Shown: piece by piece, positions 6,102 to 12,157 of the stretch
Layout: each line of letters opens with the position of its first letter
How positions within the stretch are numbered: the first letter of the stretch is position 1
Assembly: GCA_018334795.1 (NCBI GenBank)
Contig: JAGXLH010000048.1
Span: forward strand, 1 to 12,157
Origin: Thermoplasmatota archaeon
GTDB taxonomy: Archaea > Thermoplasmatota > E2 > DHVEG-1
Length of the DNA stretch: 12,157 bases
Direction of reading: 5' to 3'
Program-made: the position numbers and the translations under genes
Notes under the pieces: generated by a model
Seen by the model: only the letters and a program-made list of their open reading frames with translations
What the model was told of the DNA's origin: nothing
Database searches by the model: none

Positions 6102-7400
6102 ATGACTCAAACAAAAATAACTCTTCATCCAGACGACCTCCCAAAAAAATGGTATAATATCCTCCCAGATCTTCCAACTCCAATGCCTCCTCCTAAAGAC
6201 CCAACAGATGGACCTTCCAGATTGCAAAATCTACCCAATATTTTCAGCAAAGGAGTCCTTTCTCAAGAAGGAGCAACAGATCGATTCATTCCTATCCCAC
6301 CAGCGGTTCAAGAACTCTACATTCAATCTGGAAGACCTCGTCCGTTATACCGAGCAAAACGATTAGAACAACTCCTTAACACACCAGCCAAACTCTACTA
6401 CAAAAGCGAATTTTACAGTCCAACAGGAAGCCATAAAGTAAACACCGCCATCCCACAAGTCTATTATGCCAAACAACAAGGAATAAAACGAATGACAACT
6501 GAAACTGGTGCAGGTCAATGGGGAACCGCTCTAGCCTATGCATGTAGTTTATTAAAAATGAATTTAACTGTGTACTGGGTAAAAGCCGTAGCAGACTGGA
6601 AACCAGACCGCAGACAATTCATGCAACTTTTAGGTGCAACTGTTTATAATTCACCAAGTAACCGAACAAGTATTGGAAAGAAATTACTCAAACAAAACCC
6701 AAATCATCATGGATCCCTTGGTATCGCTATTGCTGAAGCAGTGCAAGACGCAGCAAATGATCCCACCGCCGCATACAGTCTCGGATCAGTACTCAATCAC
6801 GTATTACTTCATCAAACCATTATTGGTCTGGAAACAAAAAAACAATTACAGCAAGTAAACGCGTATCCAGACACAGTGATTTCTTGTCTAGGTGGGGGCA
6901 GTAACTTCGGTGGATTAGCCATTCCTTTTTTACATGATAGAATCAAAAAACAAACGAGTACAAGATTTATTGCCACGCAAAGTGAAGTCGCACCAAATCT
7001 CACGGGAGAATACTGCTATGATTATGGCGATTACGCCGAACAAACACCACTGTTAAAAATGTGTAGCTTAGGTCATAAAACAAGTTTTAAACCAATCAAA
7101 GCAGATGGACTTAGATACCATGCCGCAGCTCCAATCATTAGTGCCCTTCGACATGCCGGCCTCATTGATACCATTATTTATCCATCTAATGAAGAATACG
7201 TGTTCAACAAAGCAAAACTGTTCATTCAAACAGAAGGATTTTTGCCAGCACCAGAATCAGCCTATAGTATCGCTGCAGCAATAGATGAAGCTAAAAAATG
7301 TAAAAAAACAGGGGAGAAAAAAACAATTCTTTTCAATGTAAGCGGTCATGGATTTATGGATATGCAAGGATATGCTGAAAAACTAAATATCAGAAGTTAA
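6102..7400 (+). CDS. trpB: Tryptophan synthase beta chain, TrpB2 type
   Basis: This PLP enzyme condenses indole with serine (or, in some TrpB2 groups, O-phosphoserine) to make tryptophan. It has 432 residues from this start, longer than TrpB1, with the N-terminal extension and DLPKKWYNILPDLP block typical of TrpB2. Numbered from 6102, PTGSHKVN holds the PLP lysine (K112), TETGAGQWG (133-141) the catalytic Glu134, GGGSN (264-268) the phosphate-binding loop, and SGHG (414-417) the C-terminal motif. A GTG at 6093 could add three residues. GTGAT (6093-6097) also resembles a ribosome site before the ATG at 6102, so I prefer 6102. There is no trpA or other trp gene beside it, which suggests indole salvage or a partner encoded elsewhere. 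The coding strand is C- and A-rich, opposite to cysS. Confidence 0.94.
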   Translation: MTQTKITLHPDDLPKKWYNILPDLPTPMPPPKDPTDGPSRLQNLPNIFSKGVLSQEGATDRFIPIPPAVQELYIQSGRPRPLYRAKRLEQLLNTPAKLYYKSEFYSPTGSHKVNTAIPQVYYAKQQGIKRMTTETGAGQWGTALAYACSLLKMNLTVYWVKAVADWKPDRRQFMQLLGATVYNSPSNRTSIGKKLLKQNPNHHGSLGIAIAEAVQDAANDPTAAYSLGSVLNHVLLHQTIIGLETKKQLQQVNAYPDTVISCLGGGSNFGGLAIPFLHDRIKKQTSTRFIATQSEVAPNLTGEYCYDYGDYAEQTPLLKMCSLGHKTSFKPIKADGLRYHAAAPIISALRHAGLIDTIIYPSNEEYVFNKAKLFIQTEGFLPAPESAYSIAAAIDEAKKCKKTGEKKTILFNVSGHGFMDMQGYAEKLNIRS

Positions 7401-7413
7401 AATAAACAGAACT

Positions 7414-7452
7414 AAAAAAAAATTGAGATATTGGGAACGATTATTTTCCCAA
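7414..7452 (-). terminator. Hairpin over the rpl15e stop codon plus T9
   Basis: TTGGGAA (7431-7437) and TTCCCAA (7446-7452) form a perfect seven-pair stem. The eight-base loop, AATAATCG on the minus strand, contains the TAA stop. Eight nt later comes T9 on the minus strand (7422-7414). The T-run is a convincing archaeal terminator. The hairpin could also affect the convergent trpB2 transcript, which enters it 30 nt after its stop. Confidence 0.55.
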
Positions 7453-8028
7453 ACTTTTCTTTGCACGAATACTTGGTCGAACTTTTTCAGCGCCTTTACC
7501 TTTCTTTCGAAGCCCTCGACCTCTTCGTCCAGCACTCGTTTTCCCACGAAGCACTCTGCGTTTCTGTTTTGGTTCACAAATCCAGTTAATTTTCGGATCG
7601 CTTTTAATCACTGGATGATGCGCATCAACCATAATGATTTCATAATAATGAAAACGACCATCAGCACCAACCCAATACGAATTTAACACTTCTAAATTAG
7701 GATAATGTCTTGACGCTCGTTCTTCAGCCATACGTTGCGTATTTTTTGCCATCGTAATTTTTGTTATACCATGTTTAGATGGTTTACGACCAGCTTTAAG
7801 CGTTCGTTTCCGAAGACTACCACGACGCACACGACCACGAACCATCACATATCCTTGTTTGGCTTTATAACCAAGTGATCGAGCTCGGTCTAAACGAAGT
7901 GGACGGTCTAAACGAAGGAAGTTTTTTTCTCTTCGCCATTGAATCATACGTTGCTGTTGTGGATCTTGATAAGAGGTATCTGGTTGTTTCCATTGATCTC
8001 GAATGTATTGATACACGCTTTTCGCCAT
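7441..8028 (-). CDS. rpl15e: Large ribosomal subunit protein eL15 (archaeal L15e)
   Basis: The protein has 195 residues and is very basic throughout, as expected for eL15, which lies against 23S rRNA and has no direct bacterial counterpart. The N-terminus MAKSVYQYIRDQW, the segment RLDRARSLGYKAKQGYVMVR (45-64), NSYWVGADGRFHYYEIIMVD (116-135) and the Lys/Arg-rich tail are all characteristic. The start at 8028 has GGTG 7 nt upstream and fits the family N-terminus. It is transcribed alone, convergent with trpB2 (40 nt between) and divergent from paaK. The call is secure. Confidence 0.97.
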   Translation of the reverse strand: MAKSVYQYIRDQWKQPDTSYQDPQQQRMIQWRREKNFLRLDRPLRLDRARSLGYKAKQGYVMVRGRVRRGSLRKRTLKAGRKPSKHGITKITMAKNTQRMAEERASRHYPNLEVLNSYWVGADGRFHYYEIIMVDAHHPVIKSDPKINWICEPKQKRRVLRGKTSAGRRGRGLRKKGKGAEKVRPSIRAKKSLGK

Positions 8029-8047
8029 AATTTAACACCAATATAAG

Positions 8048-8063
8048 TTATTAATCGTAATAA
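8048..8063. repeat. Small inverted repeat in the rpl15e leader
   Basis: TTATTA (8048-8053) and TAATAA (8058-8063) are perfect six-base arms around ATCG, within the predicted 5' leader of rpl15e. It could be a weak hairpin or operator. All arm bases are A or T, so chance is a serious alternative. Confidence 0.25.
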
Positions 8064-8090
8064 TAATGTGGAGGAGTAGGAAGGTAGGTT

Positions 8091-8102
8091 CTTTATTTAA
8101 AG
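8091..8102 (-). promoter_or_regulatory. Promoter TATA box for rpl15e
   Basis: The minus strand reads CTTTAAATAAAG here, with the expected transcription start near 8070 and a leader of about 40 nt. The leader contains the GGTG ribosome site and the small inverted repeat. Confidence 0.55.
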
Positions 8103-8202
8103 CTTTTGTCAGCAAACAGAGAGAATCACCATCCATATTTTTAGCATTAGGGTTAAATCGAACAAAAAAACAATAAAAAGAAGCAATTGTGTTGTCGCCA
8201 CA

Positions 8203-8210
8203 CTTAAAAA
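8203..8210 (+). promoter_or_regulatory. Weak TATA-like element for the paaK operon
   Basis: CTTAAAAA lies so that transcription would begin near 8231, just before the AAGGAG ribosome site (8234-8239) of the CoA ligase gene. The match is poor but the spacing is right. The 8100-8200 stretch between this and the rpl15e promoter shows nothing else I can name. Confidence 0.35.
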
Positions 8211-8251
8211 CAAGAACTGTATTTTCCCCGTGCAAGGAGACTTGACCTTAA

Positions 8252-9553
8252 ATGGATTCACTGTTTAATAAAAAAATGGAATCAATGCCACAAAAAGAAC
8301 TGAAAAATCTTCAGTTGAAACGATTAAAAGAAACCGTGAAACGTGTGTATGATTCAGTTCCATTTTATCAAAAAAAATTCAAAGAATTAAGTATCACACC
8401 TGACGATATTAAAACTGTTAAAGATGTGCAAAAACTACCATTCACCACAAAGGATGACTTGCGAGATAACATGCCTTTTGGAATGCTGAGTACCTCAGTA
8501 GATAATTGCGTGGAATTACATGCATCCTCAGGAACCACAGGAATACCGGTAACTGCGTGTTATACCACTAATGATTTAGAAGTATGGTCTGAAGTCATGG
8601 CTCGTTGTCTTAGTATGTCAGGTCTTTCAAAAAAAGACGTGTTTCAAAATCCGATTCCTTATGGAACGTTTACTGGTGCATTCGGCTTTCATTACGGTGC
8701 TGAAAAAGTTGGAGCGTTAGTAATTCCATCAGGCAAAGGACAATCTGAACGGCAGTTAAAACTCATGGATTATTACAATACAACCTTCATTTCTGGTGTT
8801 GCTTCTTACGTTGTTCGACTTGGACAAGTAGCTAAACAAATTGGATTGAATCCTGCTAAGTTATCAGTTCGAAATGGATTATTTGGCGCGGAAATGTTTT
8901 CACCAGGCCTAAAAAAACGAATTATGGATACTTGGGAAATGGATGTGCATGATATTTACGGGTTAACTGAAATGTGTGGACCTGGGGTATCAACAGATTG
9001 TGATCAACATGATGGTCTTCATCTCTGGGAAGATCATTTCCTTGTTGAAATCATTGATCCTGTGACACTTGAACCAGTTGAAACCGAAGAAGAAGGAGAA
9101 ATGGTGATTACCACACTTACCAAAACAGGAATGCCCATTATCCGGTATCGAACAAGAGACATTGCAAAACTTTATGATCAAACAACCTGTGAATGCGGAA
9201 GGACTCACGTGAAACATTCAACCATTAAAGGAAGAAGTGATGATATGATCATTGTAAGGGGAACCAATATGTATCCAGGGCAAATAGAATCAGCATTAAT
9301 GAAAAATCCTTCTGTTGGTGGAAACTGGCATATGAAACTTTACACCGAAAACGATATTGACCAAGTAAAAGTAGAAGTGGAAAGTAAACAGCAACTCAGT
9401 CAAATAGAAACAAAAGAACTTGAACAAAACTTGCAAAGTGCGATTAAAAGCGTCATCGTGTTTACTCCACAAGTTGAAGTGTTACCGCCAAATACTATTA
9501 TTCAGCAGGGTTTAAAAGCAAAACGTGTTATTGACAATCGAAAAAAGGACTAA
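8252..9553 (+). CDS. paaK: Phenylacetate-CoA ligase family enzyme (AMP-forming)
   Basis: This 433-residue adenylate-forming enzyme is of the PaaK family, which turns aryl or related organic acids into CoA thioesters with ATP, releasing AMP and pyrophosphate. Visible motifs are the ATP loop ASSGTTGIP (91-99), DIYGLTEMCGPG (234-245), RYRTRD (298-303) and GRSDDM (327-332). Lys422 near the C-terminus (GLKAKRVIDNR) fits the catalytic lysine region, and CECG (313-316) is a feature of many members. AAGGAG lies 11 nt before the ATG. It overlaps nothing and is followed after 5 nt by an ADP-forming acyl-CoA synthetase beta gene, so the two are surely co-transcribed. In archaea such ligases often accompany indolepyruvate oxidoreductase, which handles aromatic amino acid skeletons; that enzyme is not in view. 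The true substrate is unknown. Confidence 0.88.
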   Translation: MDSLFNKKMESMPQKELKNLQLKRLKETVKRVYDSVPFYQKKFKELSITPDDIKTVKDVQKLPFTTKDDLRDNMPFGMLSTSVDNCVELHASSGTTGIPVTACYTTNDLEVWSEVMARCLSMSGLSKKDVFQNPIPYGTFTGAFGFHYGAEKVGALVIPSGKGQSERQLKLMDYYNTTFISGVASYVVRLGQVAKQIGLNPAKLSVRNGLFGAEMFSPGLKKRIMDTWEMDVHDIYGLTEMCGPGVSTDCDQHDGLHLWEDHFLVEIIDPVTLEPVETEEEGEMVITTLTKTGMPIIRYRTRDIAKLYDQTTCECGRTHVKHSTIKGRSDDMIIVRGTNMYPGQIESALMKNPSVGGNWHMKLYTENDIDQVKVEVESKQQLSQIETKELEQNLQSAIKSVIVFTPQVEVLPPNTIIQQGLKAKRVIDNRKKD

Positions 9554-9558
9554 ATCGT

Positions 9559-10224
9559 ATGAAACAGAGAGTGCAACAACTTATTGAAAATAAGAAGAAT
9601 TTAGCGGAAAACGAGGTAAAAGATTTACTGAAAGCATACGATATTAAAACTACGGATTATGTTGTATTAGAACAAGATGAATCAGTAAAAGAATTACCCT
9701 TTGATTTTCCCGTTGCTCTAAAAGTGTGTAGCAGTAATATTCTTCATAAAACCGATGTAGATGGTGTAAAACTAAATATTTCCTCAATGAACGAATTACA
9801 AGAAGAAGTGAAACGATTCCATCAAAAATTCCCAGAAGAAAACCTGTTGATTGATCACATGGTTGAATCAGGAGTAGAAGTTATCATTGGTCTTATTCAA
9901 GATCCAACCTTTGGATTATCCATCATGGTCGGTGTCGGCGGGATTTACACTGAAGTGTATCAAGATGTTTCATTTCGTGTGATTCCAATTGAACCGTATG
10001 ATGCTTCTGAAATGCTTGAAGAAGTCAAAGGAAAAAAATTACTAGAAGGATTCCGAAATATCAAAGCTGATAAACAACAAGTCATTGATTTACTCTTAAA
10101 AGTATCCGACTTAGGAAATGCTCTCATTGATGTTGTTGATCAAATGGATCTTAATCCAGTGTTTATTTATGAAAACAGTTATTGTGTTGTTGATGCAAAA
10201 ATGATTTTAAAACAAAAAAAATAA
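9559..10224 (+). CDS. acdB: ADP-forming acyl-CoA synthetase, beta (ATP-grasp) subunit
   Basis: This 221-residue protein matches the separate beta subunit of archaeal ADP-forming acetyl/acyl-CoA synthetase, as in Pyrococcus, where alpha and beta are distinct chains. The enzyme converts acyl-CoA, ADP and phosphate to acid, CoA and ATP, the energy-yielding step of peptide fermentation. The ATP-grasp fold is visible in FPVALKVCSSNILHKTDVDG (50-69), with His63 at the place of the phosphorylated beta histidine. GVEVIIGLIQDPTFG (105-119), GVGGIYTEVYQDVSFR (125-140) and MDLNPV (196-201) complete it. Small departures are Asp68 where Gly is usual and Gln195 before MDLNP. AAGGA precedes the ATG. The alpha subunit, which binds CoA and carries the other histidine, is not adjacent here. 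Confidence 0.9.
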   Translation: MKQRVQQLIENKKNLAENEVKDLLKAYDIKTTDYVVLEQDESVKELPFDFPVALKVCSSNILHKTDVDGVKLNISSMNELQEEVKRFHQKFPEENLLIDHMVESGVEVIIGLIQDPTFGLSIMVGVGGIYTEVYQDVSFRVIPIEPYDASEMLEEVKGKKLLEGFRNIKADKQQVIDLLLKVSDLGNALIDVVDQMDLNPVFIYENSYCVVDAKMILKQKK

Positions 10225-10244
10225 TCAAGGGGAAAAATAAAATT

Positions 10245-11669
10245 ATGACCTTAGAAGTAATGGAAACAGATCAATATAAAATAAAGGATATCAATCTTGC
10301 TGATTACGGACGAAAAGAAATTCGAATCGCTGAAACTGAAATGCCCGGATTGATGTCCGTGCAAGAAAAATATGGACCAGAAAAACCACTAGCTGGTGCC
10401 AGAGTTACTGGTAGTCTGCACATGACCATTCAAACCGCAGTGCTCATTCAAACACTTCGGAAACTTGGTGCAGATGTACGCTGGGCAAGTTGTAATATTT
10501 ATTCCACGCAAGATCATGCCGCTGCAGCAATTGCTGATGAAGGAGTCCCCGTATTTGCTTGGAAAGGAGAAACACTGAAGGATTACTGGTGGTGCACCCA
10601 AAAAGCACTTGATTTTAGTGATGGAAAAGGACCGCATTTAATCGTTGATGATGGTGGCGATGCAACCCTTATGGTTCACAAGGGATATGAAGTTGAAGAA
10701 CACCCAGAACTCCTCGAAAAGGATTATAGTGATTCACCTGAAGACTACCGTGAACTGATGCATATGCTCAAAAAAGTGTATGAAGAAAACCCAAATCGTT
10801 GGCATAATGTCGTCAAAGAAATCAAAGGAACCAGTGAAGAAACAACTACTGGTGTACATCGTTTGTATCAAATGATGGAAGATAACACTCTTTTATTCCC
10901 TGCGTTCAACGTGAATGATTCAGTCACCAAATCTAAATTTGATAACTTATATGGATGCCGGGAAAGCCTAGCTGATGGGATCAAACGTGGAACTGATGTA
11001 ATGGTTGCTGGAAAAATCGTCGTGGTCTGCGGCTATGGTGATGTTGGAAAGGGTTGTGCGCAAAGTATGAATGGATTTGGTGCACGTGTGCTTATCACTG
11101 AAATCGATCCGATTTGTGCATTGCAAGCATCCATGGAAGGCTATGAAGTCGTTACCATTGAAGATGCATTAACCTATGCTGATATTTTTGTTACTGCAAC
11201 TGGAAATCGGGATGTAATTAGGGTTGAGCACATGGAAAAAATGAAAGATGGTGCAATCGTTTGTAACATTGGTCATTTTGATAATGAAATCCAAGTTGAA
11301 AAACTAGAAAACTATCCTGGTATCGAAATAGAAAACATTAAACCACAAGTAGACCGATTCATCTTTCCAGATGGTCACGGCATCATCATGCTTTCCCGTG
11401 GTCGACTTGTAAATCTGGGTAATGCAACAGGTCATCCAAGTTTTGTGATGAGTAATTCATTTACAAACCAGTGTCTAGCTCAAATAGAACTGTGGAATAA
11501 AGACCATGATATCGATGTGTATATGCTTCCAAAGGATTTAGATGAAGAAGTCGCTCGATTACATCTTGAAAAACTCGGTGTGAAACTAACGAAACTAACT
11601 AAAAAACAAGCTGAATACATTGGTGTACCTGTTAATGGCCCATATAAACCAGATCACTATCGGTACTAA
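10245..11669 (+). CDS. ahcY: S-adenosylhomocysteinase, long bacterial/eukaryotic type
   Basis: This NAD-dependent enzyme splits S-adenosylhomocysteine to adenosine and homocysteine, relieving product inhibition of methyltransferases. It has 474 residues. Visible features are TGSLHMTIQT with His59, DDGGD (135-139), TSEETTTGV (196-204), NDSVTKSKFDN with Lys229 and Asp233, and the Rossmann loop GYGDVGKG (263-270). The ending KPDHYRY carries Lys468 and Tyr472, which reach into the partner subunit's NAD site. That C-terminus, plus an extra block of about 40 residues around 150-195, marks the long form common in bacteria. Most archaeal enzymes are about 410-430 residues and lack this tail. AAGGGGA precedes the ATG by 11 nt; the gene starts 20 nt after acdB and probably shares its transcript. 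Bacterial origin is an inference needing a tree. Confidence 0.96.
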   Translation: MTLEVMETDQYKIKDINLADYGRKEIRIAETEMPGLMSVQEKYGPEKPLAGARVTGSLHMTIQTAVLIQTLRKLGADVRWASCNIYSTQDHAAAAIADEGVPVFAWKGETLKDYWWCTQKALDFSDGKGPHLIVDDGGDATLMVHKGYEVEEHPELLEKDYSDSPEDYRELMHMLKKVYEENPNRWHNVVKEIKGTSEETTTGVHRLYQMMEDNTLLFPAFNVNDSVTKSKFDNLYGCRESLADGIKRGTDVMVAGKIVVVCGYGDVGKGCAQSMNGFGARVLITEIDPICALQASMEGYEVVTIEDALTYADIFVTATGNRDVIRVEHMEKMKDGAIVCNIGHFDNEIQVEKLENYPGIEIENIKPQVDRFIFPDGHGIIMLSRGRLVNLGNATGHPSFVMSNSFTNQCLAQIELWNKDHDIDVYMLPKDLDEEVARLHLEKLGVKLTKLTKKQAEYIGVPVNGPYKPDHYRY

Positions 11670-11675
11670 TTTCAT

Positions 11676-12157
11676 ATGATAACATTGATTGGTACCGGTC
11701 ATGTGTTTGATTTGCGCAATCAAATCTTAGAAATCCTACATCATAAACAACCTGATATTATTTGTGTTGAACTTGATGAAAAACGATATGCTGCATTAAT
11801 GCAACGAAAAAATGGAAACGTGAAAGCTACATCAAATAAGAACGCATCAGTCCTTTATCGGCTTTTAGGAAAGTTTCAAGAGTCAATGGCAAAACAGTAT
11901 GGGGTACAAGCTGGTGATGAAATGCTCACGGGTATTCAATTCGCTCATGATCACCAGCGTCCTATCGCTTTTATTGATGTTGCCGCGGATCGTATGTTTG
12001 CTCGCATGCTTCATGAAATGAGTGTGACTGAAAAACTAAAACTTCTTATTTCATCATTTGGCAGTATGTTTGTAAGTAAAAAAAAGGTTGATGAAGAAAT
12101 AAACAAGATTGAAACTAATTTGGAATCATATCTAGAACAAGTTGGTGATAAATTTCC
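11676..12157 (+). CDS. TraB/PrgY-family protein, C-terminus cut by window end
   Basis: ATG at 11676 opens a frame that runs 160 codons to the window end without a stop. The beginning MITLIGTGHVFDL fits the GTxH motif of the TraB/PrgY/GumN superfamily. PDIICVELDEKRYAAL (about 27-42) is the conserved ELDxxR block. A later segment (IAFIDVAADRMFARML, about 96-111) also suits the family. Members are found in archaea, bacteria and eukaryotes, often with C-terminal membrane helices. The bacterial TraB/PrgY proteins limit peptide pheromone activity, and a metal-protease-like fold has been proposed. The archaeal role is unknown. The gene starts 6 nt after ahcY without a clear ribosome site, suggesting translational coupling in the paaK-acdB-ahcY unit. 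Any membrane part would lie beyond the window. Confidence 0.8.
   Translation, partial: MITLIGTGHVFDLRNQILEILHHKQPDIICVELDEKRYAALMQRKNGNVKATSNKNASVLYRLLGKFQESMAKQYGVQAGDEMLTGIQFAHDHQRPIAFIDVAADRMFARMLHEMSVTEKLKLLISSFGSMFVSKKKVDEEINKIETNLESYLEQVGDKF

Noticed and set aside
7423..7686. Plus-strand frame antisense to rpl15e
   Set aside because: It mirrors the Lys/Arg-rich rpl15e tail; there is no independent start signal or family match.
8032..8235. 67-codon minus-strand frame just upstream of rpl15e
   Set aside because: It has no usable ribosome site, covers the predicted rpl15e promoter and the antisense of the paaK ribosome site, has a Cys/Phe-rich random-looking composition, and matches no family I recognise.
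10853..10858. A second perfect TGTACA
   Set aside because: It is inside the ahcY coding region, has no phased companions and no promoter nearby; one chance copy in 12 kb is expected.

Overview
The window is AT-rich archaeal chromosome, most likely from a euryarchaeal-type heterotroph. The archaeal call rests on archaeal forms of ribosomal proteins uS15 and eL15, a KEOPS Pcc1 subunit next to a DHH/RecJ-like exonuclease, the archaeal bifunctional FBP aldolase/phosphatase, TrpB2, and an ADP-forming acyl-CoA synthetase beta subunit. TATA-type promoters sit about 25 nt before predicted transcript starts, and oligo-T tracts follow several genes. I cannot name a species. One gene, ahcY, looks bacterial in type.

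Layout. (1) Bases 1-2640, minus strand: rps15, DHH exonuclease, pcc1 and a two-helix membrane protein cut by the window edge. The first three form a conserved archaeal translation/tRNA-modification neighbourhood. (2) 2629-5394: a gluconeogenic FBP aldolase/phosphatase (minus) and cysteinyl-tRNA synthetase (plus) diverge from a shared 141-bp promoter region. (3) 5450-7400: an HTH-ACT regulator resembling TrpY (minus) diverges from a stand-alone tryptophan synthase beta chain, trpB2 (plus). Between them lie three 6-bp boxes spaced exactly 10 bp apart, one a perfect TGTACA, next to the trpB2 TATA box. (4) 7441-8028: ribosomal protein eL15 (minus), convergent with trpB2. (5) 8252-12157, plus strand: a tight run of paaK-like CoA ligase, ADP-forming acyl-CoA synthetase beta, S-adenosylhomocysteinase and a TraB-family protein cut by the window end.

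How the genes work together. The clearest circuit is the probable tryptophan-responsive repressor beside trpB2. The paaK/acdB pair suggests activation of aryl or other organic acids and ATP recovery from acyl-CoA thioesters, as in peptide-fermenting archaea. ahcY removes the SAH left by methylation. Three minus-strand genes (fbp, rps15, rpl15e) end in short perfect or near-perfect hairpins whose loops hold the stop codon, each followed by a T-run.

No stretch over 300 bases lacks a gene. I found no tRNA, rRNA, CRISPR array, insertion sequence or attachment site. No wholly new system is evident. The most rewarding items are the TrpY-like/TRP-box circuit, the stop-codon hairpins and the bacterial-type ahcY.
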